DNA of 64,000 bases from positions 124,001 through 188,000 of the forward strand of contig NZ_CP049870.1 of the NCBI RefSeq assembly GCF_011301715.1. The letters run 5' to 3'. Source of the DNA: Sphingomonas sp. HDW15A. GTDB lineage: Bacteria; Pseudomonadota; Alphaproteobacteria; Sphingomonadales; Sphingomonadaceae. The notes under the pieces were generated by a model. That model was not told the DNA's origin. It was given only the letters and a program-made list of their open reading frames with translations, and did not search any database. The translations under genes and the position numbers were made by a program. Of the stretch, positions 29,855-39,062 are shown one piece after another; the stretch's first letter is position 1; every line of letters begins with the position of its first letter.

Positions 29855-30097
29855 TTAGCCCAGGCCAAGCGCGGCGCGATAGGTCTCGAGCAGCGCGTCC
29901 TGTTCCTGCCGCGTATGCGATTCCATTTTCCTGAGACGAACGATCATCCGCATGATCTTCGAATCGTAGCCGTTGGCCTTGGCCTCCGCGTAGACGTCGC
30001 GAATGTCGTCGGCGATGCCCTTCTTCTCTTCCTCAAGCCGTTCGATCCGCTCGATGAATAGCCGCAACTGATCCGCTGCGACGGTGCCTTCCGCCAT
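29855..30097 (-). CDS. gapR: GapR-family nucleoid-associated protein (DUF2312)
   Basis: An 80-residue, mostly helical protein ([20 protein letters not shown] then [20 protein letters not shown]) matching GapR/DUF2312, which clamps overtwisted DNA ahead of replication and transcription in Caulobacter and is widely conserved in Alphaproteobacteria. I use the ATG ending at 30097; a longer frame exists but lacks support. Divergent from pyk (118 bases apart). Confidence 0.9.
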   Translation of the reverse strand: MAEGTVAADQLRLFIERIERLEEEKKGIADDIRDVYAEAKANGYDSKIMRMIVRLRKMESHTRQEQDALLETYRAALGLG

Positions 30098-30214
30098 ATA
30101 ATCTACTCCGATTCCGATTGTTCGGAGGGGCATTAGGCGAGGCCGCCGATTGCCTCAAGCCGGTTGAACGCACTGCCCAAGCCTTTATGGGGTTGGCCCG
30201 TGACACCGACCGCA

Positions 30215-31660
30215 ATGACCCCGCGCGCCCGCAAGGTGCGAATCCTCGCAACGCTTGGCCCGGCCAGCAGCAGCCCGGAAATGATCCGCAAGCTCTATGA
30301 GGCCGGGGCCGATGCCTTCCGGCTCAATATGAGTCATGGCGACCAGCAGGGGAAAATCGCGCTTATTGAGGCCATCCGCGCGCTCGAGCAGGAATATCAC
30401 CGCCCGACCACGATTCTCGTCGATCTCCAGGGTCCGAAGCTTCGCGTGGGCGACTTCGCCGGCGGCGAAGCTTTCCTTGACGAAGGGCAGGAGTTCGTTC
30501 TCGACCGCGACTCCGCGGCGGGCGATCGGACCCGGGTCGAGCTTCCGCATCCCGAATTGTTCGAGGCCATCGACGTCGGCGACCAGCTGCTGATCAACGA
30601 CGGCAAGATCCGCCTCCGCGTCGAAGAGGTCGCGGCAGACCGGATTGAGACGCGGGTCGAGGTCGGCGGCCGGATCTCGAACAGCAAGGGCGTCAACGTC
30701 CCCGACGTGGTCGTGCCGATCCCGGCGATGACCGACAAGGACCGCAGCGACCTCGATTTCGCGCTGAGCCAGGGCGTCGACTGGATCGCGCTGAGCTTCG
30801 TCCAGCGCCCGGAGGATGTCGCGGAGGCCAAGGCGCTGATCGGCAATCGCGCCGGCCTGCTCGCCAAGATCGAGAAGCCGGCCGCGATCGAGCGGCTGGA
30901 TGCCATCCTCAAGATTGCCGACGCGGTGATGGTCGCCCGCGGCGACTTGGGCGTCGAGCTTCCGCCTGAGGGCGTGCCGCCCGCCCAGAACCGGATCGTC
31001 GCCGAGGCCCGCCGGCTTGGCAAACCCGTGGTCGTCGCCACCCAGATGCTGGAATCGATGATCACTTCGCCAAGCCCCACCCGCGCCGAGGTAAGCGACG
31101 TCGCGACCGCAATTTACGAAGGCGCGGACGCGGTAATGTTGTCGGCGGAGAGTGCGGCGGGCGATTATCCGATCGAGGCGGTAGCGATGATGGACCGCAT
31201 CGGCCGCAGCGTCGAAGCCGACCCGGTCTATTCGGCGCGGGTGCATTTCACCGAGACGCCGGCCGAGCCGACCACCGCCGACGCGCTCAGCGAAAGCGCG
31301 GCGCAAATCGTCGAAATCATCGGTGCGAAGGCGATGGCCTGCTACACCTCGAGCGGATCGACGGCGCGGCGTATCGCGCGCGAACGCCCGCCGGTGCCGA
31401 TCATGGTCATGACCGCCAGCCTTGAGGTCGCGCGACGGCAGGGTCTGCTATGGGGCGTTCACGCGGTTCACACCCGCGACGTAAGCAATTTCGAGGAAAT
31501 GGTCGGGAAGGCCAAACGCATGGCGCTCCGCCATCGGATTGCAGGCGCCGGGGAGCGCATGGTGGTGATGGCCGGCGTGCCCTTCGGGCAGTCGGGAAGC
31601 ACCAACGTGATCCATGTGGTCAAGCTGGAAGGCGACGAATTGCAGCAGCGCGTCGGCTAG
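30215..31660 (+). CDS. pyk: pyruvate kinase
   Basis: Final glycolytic step, phosphoenolpyruvate plus ADP to pyruvate plus ATP. 481 residues; RKVRILATLGPASS at the start, FRLNMSHG, LLAKIEKPAAIERLD (active-site Lys), VMVARGDLGVELP and the ATQMLESMI region, then the C-terminal allosteric domain. The ATG at 30215 is used; a GTG at 30200 is in frame. Divergent from gapR. Its stop is fused with that of nnrD in CTAG. Confidence 0.95.
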   Translation: MTPRARKVRILATLGPASSSPEMIRKLYEAGADAFRLNMSHGDQQGKIALIEAIRALEQEYHRPTTILVDLQGPKLRVGDFAGGEAFLDEGQEFVLDRDSAAGDRTRVELPHPELFEAIDVGDQLLINDGKIRLRVEEVAADRIETRVEVGGRISNSKGVNVPDVVVPIPAMTDKDRSDLDFALSQGVDWIALSFVQRPEDVAEAKALIGNRAGLLAKIEKPAAIERLDAILKIADAVMVARGDLGVELPPEGVPPAQNRIVAEARRLGKPVVVATQMLESMITSPSPTRAEVSDVATAIYEGADAVMLSAESAAGDYPIEAVAMMDRIGRSVEADPVYSARVHFTETPAEPTTADALSESAAQIVEIIGAKAMACYTSSGSTARRIARERPPVPIMVMTASLEVARRQGLLWGVHAVHTRDVSNFEEMVGKAKRMALRHRIAGAGERMVVMAGVPFGQSGSTNVIHVVKLEGDELQQRVG

Positions 31661-32529
31661 GCTCCGTCGAGCAGCGCCGGCACTTCGCCGGGGATTTCGC
31701 GCGCAAGGAAACCTGCCGCACCGACCTTTTCTGACAGCCTCGCGCCGGCTTCGCCGTGAAGCCACACCGCCCATAGCAAGGCGATGACCGGGTCGGCGCC
31801 GCGCGCCAGTAGGCCGCCGACGATGCCGGCGAGCGTGTCGCCGCTTCCCGAAACGCCGAGGCCTGGACAGCCGCCGCGGTAGAGCCAGGCCCGCCCGTCC
31901 GGCGCGACGACGTGACTCTGTACGCCCTTCACGAGCACTGCCGCGCCGTAGCGCGACGCACAGGCTCGGCCGCAGCCCAGCGGATCATGTTCGACCTCCG
32001 CAGAATCGCACCCAAGCAAGCTCGCCATCTCGCCGGAATGGGGCAGGAGGACCGGCGGGATGCGCGCCTCGCGCGCTTCGTCGTCGCTGGGTGGGAGTGC
32101 GTGAAGAAGCGCCGCATCGAGCGCGAGTGGCTTCCCCAGCGCTACCAGTTCGCTCGCCAATTTCTCGGTGGCAGAATTGCCGGTCATTCCCGGACCGGCG
32201 ACAACGGCGTCAACGCAACCTGCCCGGTCGATCATCGCCTTGACCGCGCGGCGCGCGAAGCCACCGTCGCTTGCATTTGCGAAGCCGACCACCATCGCTT
32301 CTGGCATGGCGATTCCGAGCGACACGGCGATATCGTCCGGAGCCGCGATCTGCAGCTTCCCGGCGCCGACCCTCATCGCGCCATAAGCGGCGAGCAAGGC
32401 CGCGCCAGGCACATCACGCGACCCGGCGATAATCAGGATTTTGCCGTGGCTATCCTTGTCGCCGCCTTCCCGCTGCGGGAGCGGATTGCGTTTCAGCTCA
32501 GCGGCATCGAGCCCACGAACCTTGTTCAT
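31657..32529 (-). CDS. nnrD: ADP-dependent NAD(P)H-hydrate dehydratase (carbohydrate kinase family)
   Basis: Repairs damaged NAD(P)H by dehydrating the S-hydrate. 290 residues; ribokinase-like features GKILIIAGSRDVPGAALLAA, VAGPGMTG, LPHSGEMA and GVSGSGDTLAGIVGG (ATP site with catalytic Asp). Only the NnrD half is present; the epimerase (NnrE) domain often fused to it is absent from this window. The start overlaps the histidine phosphatase stop by four bases. Confidence 0.88.
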   Translation of the reverse strand: MNKVRGLDAAELKRNPLPQREGGDKDSHGKILIIAGSRDVPGAALLAAYGAMRVGAGKLQIAAPDDIAVSLGIAMPEAMVVGFANASDGGFARRAVKAMIDRAGCVDAVVAGPGMTGNSATEKLASELVALGKPLALDAALLHALPPSDDEAREARIPPVLLPHSGEMASLLGCDSAEVEHDPLGCGRACASRYGAAVLVKGVQSHVVAPDGRAWLYRGGCPGLGVSGSGDTLAGIVGGLLARGADPVIALLWAVWLHGEAGARLSEKVGAAGFLAREIPGEVPALLDGA

Positions 32530-33296
32530 CGCGATCCGGTCATCGCGTCGGGCTCGGCGGTTTGTGGCGTGCCTTCCGCCTCCATCGGCGCGCCATGGTT
32601 CCACAGCACCAGTGTCGGCGCGCACAGCGCGGCCTCGTCCGGCTCGAAATCATAGGCGCAAATGCCGCAATTGAGGATTTCGGCCTGACGATCGATCGCC
32701 AGGATCTCGGCCTCGGAAAGTTCCTCCAGGATGTAGCGCATGCATAGTACCACCACCTGGTGGGCGACGACGACGACGCGCTTGTCCGAATAATGAAGGT
32801 TGATGGTGTTGAGCGCCGAGCGCAGGCGCAGGATGACATCGGCCCAACTCTCGCCGCCGGGCGGGCGATGGTAGAATTTGCCCATCTTCGTGCGATGCGC
32901 GGCTTCTTCCGGATATTTCTCGCGGATGCCCTTGGTGGTCAGCCCGTCGAACACGCCAAACTCCCGCTCGCGAAGGCGCTCGTCGATGATCGTCGGCTTC
33001 GATCCACCGGCCAGCCCGCCGGCCTTGCAGATCGCTTCCGCAGTTTGCTTGGCGCGGATGTAGGGACTGGCGAGGATCACTTCCGGCCGCTCATGCTCCG
33101 GTAGCGATGCGAACCACCGACCGGCGGCCTCGGCCTGGCGGTGACCAAGCTCGCTTAGCGGCACGTCGACATCACGGAGGTCGAGATCGATGACGCTTAG
33201 CCCCGCCTCGTGCGCGGCGTCGCGTGCGACATTGCCCTGGCTCTGACCGTGACGAACCAACCATAGACGTTCCGGCCAATGCTGGCGCTGCGGCAT
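32526..33296 (-). CDS. histidine phosphatase family protein
   Basis: A 256-residue phosphoglycerate-mutase-like enzyme with the catalytic RHG motif (LWLVRHGQSQGN), ILASPYIRAKQTAEAI, REREFGVFDG and VVVVAHQVVVLC (second His). Specificity cannot be read from the sequence. Its start at 33296 follows a GGGAGG ribosome-binding site; it overlaps nnrD downstream, suggesting shared transcription. It diverges from pccB. Confidence 0.85.
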   Translation of the reverse strand: MPQRQHWPERLWLVRHGQSQGNVARDAAHEAGLSVIDLDLRDVDVPLSELGHRQAEAAGRWFASLPEHERPEVILASPYIRAKQTAEAICKAGGLAGGSKPTIIDERLREREFGVFDGLTTKGIREKYPEEAAHRTKMGKFYHRPPGGESWADVILRLRSALNTINLHYSDKRVVVVAHQVVVLCMRYILEELSEAEILAIDRQAEILNCGICAYDFEPDEAALCAPTLVLWNHGAPMEAEGTPQTAEPDAMTGSR

Positions 33297-33388
33297 TCCA
33301 TCCTCCCTGCGTCCGCCAATGAAAGCACAAAGACGGCGAAGGTTCACGCGTGTTGACGCTCCGCCGCGCAAGTGGCAGCGCAAATGCC

Positions 33389-34921
33389 ATGGCAACGACG
33401 ATCGAAGAGCTGGAAGCGCGGCGCGAAGCCGCGAAGATGGGTGGCGGGCAAAAGCGCATCGACGCGCAGCACGCCAAGGGACGGCTGACCGCCCGGGAGC
33501 GCCTTTCCGTGCTGCTCGACCCCGGCTCGTTCGAGGAAGTCGACATGTACGTCGAGCATAATTGCGTCGACTTCGGGATGGAGGCTCAGAAAATCCCGGG
33601 CGACGGCGTCGTCACCGGGTCGGGCACGATCAACGGACGGCTTGTCTATGTCTTCGCTCAGGACTTTACGGTGTTCGGCGGCTCGCTGTCGGAACGGCAC
33701 GCGCAGAAGATCTGCAAAATCATGGACGCGGCGATGAAGGTCGGTGCGCCGGTCATCGGCCTGAATGACTCGGGCGGCGCGCGAATCCAGGAGGGCGTGG
33801 CCAGCCTGGGCGGCTATGCCGAAGTCTTCCAGCGCAATGTTCTGGCGTCGGGTGTCATTCCGCAAATCAGCCTGATCATGGGGCCTTGCGCGGGCGGCGC
33901 GGTATATTCGCCGGCGATGACCGACTTCATCTTCATGGTGAAGGATAGCTCCTACATGTTCGTCACCGGCCCGGACGTGGTGAAGACCGTGACCAACGAG
34001 GTCGTCACCCAGGACGAGCTTGGCGGGGCGGTAACCCACACGACCAAATCCGGCGTTGCCGACGTGGCGTTCGAGAACGACATCGACGCGCTGCTGGCGG
34101 CGCGCGACTTCTTCGACTTCCTGCCCCTGTCGAACCGCCACGACCTGCCCGAGCGGCCGACCGACGACCCGTGGGACCGGATCGAGGAAAGCCTCGACAG
34201 CCTGATCCCGCCGAGTGCCAACCAGCCCTATGACATGCACGAACTTATCCGGAAGGTCGCCGACGAGGGCGACTTCTTCGAGGTGCAACCCAACCACGCC
34301 GGCAACATCATTACCGGCTTCGCGCGGATCGAGGGGCGGACGGTCGGAATGGTCGCCAACCAGCCTCTAGTCTTGGCCGGAGTCCTAGACATCAATTCCT
34401 CCAAAAAGGCCGCGCGCTTCGTGCGCTTCTGCGACGCGTTCAACATCCCGATCGTCACCTTCGTCGACGTGCCCGGATTCCTTCCCGGAACGGCGCAGGA
34501 GCACAATGGCATCATCAAGCATGGCGCGAAGCTGCTTTTCGCTTATGCCGAGGCGACGGTGCCGAAAATCACGGTGATTACGCGCAAAGCCTATGGCGGC
34601 GCCTACGATGTCATGGCGTCGAAGCATCTGCGCGGCGACCTCAACTATGCCTGGCCGACCGCGGAGATCGCGGTGATGGGCGCCAAGGGCGCGGTCGAGA
34701 TCATCTTCCGCAGCGAAAAGGACGATCCCGACAAGATCGCGGAGCGGACGCGCGAATATGAAGAGCGCTTCGCCAACCCGTTCGTTGCGGCGAGCAAGGG
34801 TTTCATCGACGAGGTGATCTACCCGCACTCGACGCGGCGGCGCGTGGCGCTCGGCCTACGGAAGCTGCGTGACAAGAACCTCGAGAACCCGTGGAAGAAA
34901 CACGACAACATTCCGCTGTGA
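33389..34921 (+). CDS. pccB: propionyl-CoA carboxylase, carboxyltransferase (beta) subunit
   Basis: Transfers carboxyl from carboxybiotin to propionyl-CoA, giving methylmalonyl-CoA. 510 residues with the crotonase-like carboxyltransferase folds: [44 protein letters not shown] and [11 protein letters not shown]. It opens a plus-strand operon for propionate metabolism with mce, the mutase and pccA. Start [13 protein letters not shown] at 33389. Confidence 0.95.
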   Translation: MATTIEELEARREAAKMGGGQKRIDAQHAKGRLTARERLSVLLDPGSFEEVDMYVEHNCVDFGMEAQKIPGDGVVTGSGTINGRLVYVFAQDFTVFGGSLSERHAQKICKIMDAAMKVGAPVIGLNDSGGARIQEGVASLGGYAEVFQRNVLASGVIPQISLIMGPCAGGAVYSPAMTDFIFMVKDSSYMFVTGPDVVKTVTNEVVTQDELGGAVTHTTKSGVADVAFENDIDALLAARDFFDFLPLSNRHDLPERPTDDPWDRIEESLDSLIPPSANQPYDMHELIRKVADEGDFFEVQPNHAGNIITGFARIEGRTVGMVANQPLVLAGVLDINSSKKAARFVRFCDAFNIPIVTFVDVPGFLPGTAQEHNGIIKHGAKLLFAYAEATVPKITVITRKAYGGAYDVMASKHLRGDLNYAWPTAEIAVMGAKGAVEIIFRSEKDDPDKIAERTREYEERFANPFVAASKGFIDEVIYPHSTRRRVALGLRKLRDKNLENPWKKHDNIPL

Positions 34922-34928
34922 GGACGGC

Positions 34929-35348
34929 ATGAAACTTGGAAGATTGAACCATGTCGGCGTGGCGACGCCGTCGATCGAGCAATCGGTCGCGATTTACCGC
35001 GAACGGATGGGTGCGGAGGTGGTCCGCCAGCCATTCGACCTTCCGGCGCAGGGCGTCCGAGTCTGCTTCATCGATACGCCCAATTCGCAAATCGAGCTGA
35101 TCGAGCCGCTCGGTGGGGACTCGCCGATCGTCAAATTCCTTGAGCGCAATCCCGAAGGCGGGCAGCATCATCTCTGCTTCGAAGTTCCGGACATCGACGA
35201 AGCGCGGGCCTTCTATGACATGAAGGGGGTCCGCATCCTAGGGCCGACGCGGATCGGCGCGCACGGTACGCCGATCTTCTTCCTCCACCCCAAGGACATG
35301 GGCGGGGTTCTGACGGAAATCATGGAATCACCAAGGCAGGCGCACTGA
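34929..35348 (+). CDS. mce: methylmalonyl-CoA epimerase
   Basis: Epimerises (S)- to (R)-methylmalonyl-CoA. 139-residue VOC-fold protein; metal-ligand region LNHVGVATPS (His near residue 8), then HHLCFEVPDI and VLTEIMES. It follows pccB by seven bases with a GAGGACGG ribosome-binding site. Length and neighbours fit well. Confidence 0.93.
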   Translation: MKLGRLNHVGVATPSIEQSVAIYRERMGAEVVRQPFDLPAQGVRVCFIDTPNSQIELIEPLGGDSPIVKFLERNPEGGQHHLCFEVPDIDEARAFYDMKGVRILGPTRIGAHGTPIFFLHPKDMGGVLTEIMESPRQAH

Positions 35349-35809
35349 TGGGTAGCCACAACGCCACGATCCGCTGGTCGAACGACAATGCGGAGGAGTT
35401 CACCAAGGGCCGCTACAGTCGGGCGCACGACTGGGCGTTCGATGGCGGCGCTGTCGTTCGCGGATCGTCGAGCCCGAGCGTCGTTCGCGAGCCATATTCG
35501 GACGCTTCAGCCGTCGATCCGGAAGAGGCGCTGGTCGCCTCCGTCTCCAGTTGTCACATGCTGTGGTTCCTCGATCTCGCGCGCCATGCTGGCCATGCCG
35601 TCGAGAGCTACGAAGACGAGGCCGACGGCACACTGGAGAAATGCGATGACGGCAAGGTGCGGATCACGCGCATCACGCTGCGCCCGAGGATCGCGTTTGC
35701 GGGCGGTGGGCCGGACGCGACGGCTCTGGATGCGCTTCACCATGAAGCGCACGAACGTTGCTTCATCGCCAACTCGATTCTTTCCGAGGTTGTCGTCGAA
35801 CCGCGATGA
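35348..35809 (+). CDS. OsmC-family protein (organic peroxide/redox)
   Basis: A 153-residue OsmC/Ohr-fold protein with two conserved cysteines: Cys in VASVSSCHMLWFL and Cys in HERCFIANS (near residue 137). These typically form the peroxidatic Cys pair reducing hydroperoxides. The start overlaps the mce stop (TGATG). Its place inside a propionyl-CoA operon is unusual but tightly coupled; role there is unknown. Confidence 0.85.
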   Translation: MGSHNATIRWSNDNAEEFTKGRYSRAHDWAFDGGAVVRGSSSPSVVREPYSDASAVDPEEALVASVSSCHMLWFLDLARHAGHAVESYEDEADGTLEKCDDGKVRITRITLRPRIAFAGGGPDATALDALHHEAHERCFIANSILSEVVVEPR

Positions 35810-36042
35810 GCGGAGAGGATATCTTTGTCGGGATCGTAGCGTTGCTCGGCGCGCTTGCGCTGGCCTGGCGCCTCTTCGGCGCGCTCCGCACCGGCGAGGT
35901 CGCGCTCTATCGCAACCGCATCTCCCGAAACGAAGCGGGCCCTGCGAAATTCAACGCGCTCATCGGGCTGAATGCACTCGCGCTCGTCGCATTGCTCGCA
36001 ATCGCCGCCGACCTGCTTCTGGGCCTTGGCCTCAGAGGCTGA
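35806..36042 (+). CDS. small membrane protein in the propionyl-CoA operon
   Basis: A 78-residue protein with two helices: residues about 5-25 (IFVGIVALLGALALAWRLFG) and about 50-72 (ALIGLNALALVALLAIAADLL), with a charged loop between. It overlaps the OsmC gene by four bases and precedes the mutase by 36 bases. No family recognised. Confidence 0.6.
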   Translation: MSGEDIFVGIVALLGALALAWRLFGALRTGEVALYRNRISRNEAGPAKFNALIGLNALALVALLAIAADLLLGLGLRG

Positions 36043-36078
36043 TTGGCATTGCCGCGGCCCGGCGCTAGGGCGGAGCCG

Positions 36079-38214
36079 ATGACGAAAAAGCCGACCCGTG
36101 AAGAGTGGAAAGACCTTGCCGACAAGGAGTCGAAGGGCCGCACGTTCGAGCGCGAAACGCCCGAGGGAATCCACCTGAAGAACGTCTATGGGCCCGAGGA
36201 CGTCGCGGGGATCGACAGCGGCTGGCCGGGCCTGCCGCCCTACACACGCGGACCCTATGCGACGATGTACGCGGGGCGGCCGTGGACCATCCGCCAGTAT
36301 GCCGGCTTCTCGACCGCGGAGGAGTCGAATGCCTTCTACCGCCGCAACCTCGCGGCAGGGCAGAAGGGGCTGAGCGTCGCCTTCGATCTTGCGACCCACC
36401 GCGGCTACGACAGCGACCATCCGCGCGTCGCCGGCGATGTCGGCAAGGCGGGCGTGGCGATCGACAGCGTCGAAGACATGAAGCTGCTGTTCGACGGAAT
36501 CCCGCTCGGTAAGATGTCGGTCAGCATGACGATGAACGGCGCGGTGCTTCCCGTGATGGCGTTCTACATCGTCGCAGGTGAGGAACAGGGCGTGGACCGC
36601 GCCGCGCTTTCCGGCACGATCCAGAACGACATTCTGAAAGAGTTCGCGGTCCGCAACACCTACATCTACCCGCCCGAACCCTCGATGCGGATCGTCAGCG
36701 ATATCATCGCGTATACCTCTGCCGAGATGCCGAAGTTCAACAGCATCTCCATCTCCGGCTATCACATGCACGAGGCCGGAGCGACGGCGGTTCAGGAACT
36801 GGCGTACACGCTGGCCGATGGCATGGCCTATGTCCGCGCTGCGAATGATGCGGGCCTCGACATCGACAAGTTCGCGCCGCGGCTATCGTTCTTCTTCGGT
36901 ATCGGCATGAACCTGTTCATGGAGGTCGCCAAGCTGCGCGCCGCGCGGACCTTGTGGGCGCGGATCATGACCAATCTCGGCGCGCAGTCGGAAAAGTCGA
37001 AGCTGCTTCGCACGCACTGCCAAACCAGTGGCGTGTCGCTGACGGAACAAGACCCGTATAACAACATCGTCCGAACGACGATCGAGGCGCTCGCCGCGGT
37101 GCTTGGCGGAACGCAGTCGCTGCACACCAATTCGTTCGATGAAGCCATCGCGCTGCCGACCGATTTCTCGGCGCGGATCGCGCGCAACACGCAGCTAATC
37201 CTGGCTGAGGAGACCGGTGTGACAGCGGTCGCCGACCCGCTCGGCGGAAGCTGGTATGTCGAGGCGCTGACGCGTGCATTGGAAGACAAGGCGTGGGCGC
37301 TGATCGAGGAAGTCGAACAGCACGGCGGGATGACCAAGGCGGTCGCCGAAGGCCTCCCCAAGCAGCGTATTGAGGAAGCGGCGGCGGAGCGTGCAGCCAA
37401 GGTCGATACAGGCGAGACGGTGATCGTCGGCGTCAACAGATATCGCCTAGCGGAAGAAGCGCATCTCGACATTCTCGAGGTGGACAATGCCAAGGTTCGC
37501 TCCGGCCAGATCGCGCGTCTTGAGAAGATGCGTGCATCACGCGACGACGCGGCCGTTGTCGCGGCGCTGGACGCGCTTGAAACGGGCGCGAAAGGCAATG
37601 CCAATTTGCTTGCGCTGGCGGTGGAGGCCGCGCGGGCGCGGGCTTCGCTTGGCGAGATATCCGATGCGCTGGAGCGGGCGTTCGGCCGCTATCATACCCA
37701 GCCGCATCCGGTGAGCGGCATCTACGGCAAGCGCGACGACCAGCGCTGGAAGGAAGCGGTCGCCGGAACGCAATCCGTTGCCGACCGGCTGGGCCGCAAG
37801 CCCCGCATTCTCGTCGCCAAAATGGGCCAGGACGGGCACGATCGCGGGGCGAACCTCGTCTCTAGCGCGTTCGGCGATCTGGGCTTCGAGGTTATCGCCG
37901 GGCCGCTCTTCCAAACCCCTCGCGAAAGTGCGGAGATGGCGGTGGAGCATGACGTCGATGTGGTCGGCGCATCATCGCTCGCAGCGGGCCACAAGACCCT
38001 GATCCCCGAGCTGATCGCGGCGCTCAAGGAAGGGGGCCGACCGGATATCAAGGTTGTCGCCGGCGGGGTCATCCCGCCGCAAGATTACGCTTTGCTTCGC
38101 GAGGCGGGCGTGCAGGCGATCTTCGGTCCGGGCACCAACCTCGCCGACGCCGCTGATGAAGTGCTGCGCCTGCTCGGTCACAACAAGCCGCCGGTCGATG
38201 AGGCGGCGGAGTGA
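36079..38214 (+). CDS. scpA: methylmalonyl-CoA mutase (single-chain, adenosylcobalamin-dependent)
   Basis: Interconverts (R)-methylmalonyl-CoA and succinyl-CoA. 711 residues: an N-terminal TIM-barrel domain ([23 protein letters not shown]) and the C-terminal cobalamin-binding domain with [13 protein letters not shown] (the DxHxxG motif) and VVAGGVIP. I see no cobalamin riboswitch upstream. The catalytic-chain form without a separate beta-subunit is as in many proteobacteria. The chaperone GTPase MeaB/ArgK is not in this window. Confidence 0.95.
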   Translation: MTKKPTREEWKDLADKESKGRTFERETPEGIHLKNVYGPEDVAGIDSGWPGLPPYTRGPYATMYAGRPWTIRQYAGFSTAEESNAFYRRNLAAGQKGLSVAFDLATHRGYDSDHPRVAGDVGKAGVAIDSVEDMKLLFDGIPLGKMSVSMTMNGAVLPVMAFYIVAGEEQGVDRAALSGTIQNDILKEFAVRNTYIYPPEPSMRIVSDIIAYTSAEMPKFNSISISGYHMHEAGATAVQELAYTLADGMAYVRAANDAGLDIDKFAPRLSFFFGIGMNLFMEVAKLRAARTLWARIMTNLGAQSEKSKLLRTHCQTSGVSLTEQDPYNNIVRTTIEALAAVLGGTQSLHTNSFDEAIALPTDFSARIARNTQLILAEETGVTAVADPLGGSWYVEALTRALEDKAWALIEEVEQHGGMTKAVAEGLPKQRIEEAAAERAAKVDTGETVIVGVNRYRLAEEAHLDILEVDNAKVRSGQIARLEKMRASRDDAAVVAALDALETGAKGNANLLALAVEAARARASLGEISDALERAFGRYHTQPHPVSGIYGKRDDQRWKEAVAGTQSVADRLGRKPRILVAKMGQDGHDRGANLVSSAFGDLGFEVIAGPLFQTPRESAEMAVEHDVDVVGASSLAAGHKTLIPELIAALKEGGRPDIKVVAGGVIPPQDYALLREAGVQAIFGPGTNLADAADEVLRLLGHNKPPVDEAAE

Positions 38215-39062
38215 GGCTCGCCGCGCTGCTCGCATCGGCATTATTCGCTTTTGGACCGGTTCAAGCTGCCGAGCCGACACCAATCCGGATCGGAATGAGC
38301 CACACGATTGAGTCGTCCGTGCTTCATGAGAGGCGCACGGTGACGGTCGTCCTTCCGCCGAGCTACGCGAAGCAGCCGGAACGGAAGTATCCGATGTTAT
38401 TTGTCATCGACGGCGGGGTGGAGCAGGACCTGCTACACGTCGCCGGCGTCGCCCAACTTGGCGCGATGTGGGGCCGCAGTGGCGATGCGATCGTCGTCGG
38501 AATCGAGACGAAGGATCGCCGTCGTGAGCTGGTTGGGCCGACCGCCGACCCGGAACTCCTGAAAAAATACCCGACCGCTGGGCAATCGGCCGCGTTCCGG
38601 CGCTTTCTCGCTACGGAAGTTCGCCCAGTGATTGAGCGGACATACCGCGCGAATGGCAAGGCCGTGGTCATTGGAGAGTCGCTGGCCGGCTTGTTCATTG
38701 TTGAGACCTATATGGACCAGCCCGAACTTTTCGATGGTTATGCGGCGATCGATCCCAGCCTGTGGTGGGACAAGGAAGCGCTTTCCCGTAGGGGTTCGGC
38801 GGCAATCGGCAGGAAGCAGGCCGACAAACGTTTGTACCTGGCGATGGCCAAAGAGCAATCGGAAGAGCCCGCCGCAATGCGACGCTTGGCCGACAAAGCC
38901 GCCGCGACCGGCGCGCACTTCTGCCTTGCCGAGCGGCCTGACTTGACGCACGCCACCATCTACCAGCAGCTTTCGCCGCAAGCCTTGCAGTTCTTGCTTC
39001 CTCCGGCTGAGCCGCCCGCCCCAGAATTCGGTTTCGAGGTAAAATGTTCTCCAAAATCCTGA
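38211..39062 (+). CDS. exported alpha/beta hydrolase (Fes/IroE-like esterase)
   Basis: A 283-residue protein with a signal peptide (GTG start; [20 protein letters not shown]), a lipase-type elbow GESLAGL (Ser near residue 160), and AAIDPSLWW, pattern of the esterase D-like/siderophore-esterase group. The GTG start overlaps the mutase stop (GTGA), and the end overlaps the pccA start by 19 bases, so it is embedded in the operon. Probably periplasmic; substrate unknown. Confidence 0.75.
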   Translation: MRLAALLASALFAFGPVQAAEPTPIRIGMSHTIESSVLHERRTVTVVLPPSYAKQPERKYPMLFVIDGGVEQDLLHVAGVAQLGAMWGRSGDAIVVGIETKDRRRELVGPTADPELLKKYPTAGQSAAFRRFLATEVRPVIERTYRANGKAVVIGESLAGLFIVETYMDQPELFDGYAAIDPSLWWDKEALSRRGSAAIGRKQADKRLYLAMAKEQSEEPAAMRRLADKAAATGAHFCLAERPDLTHATIYQQLSPQALQFLLPPAEPPAPEFGFEVKCSPKS

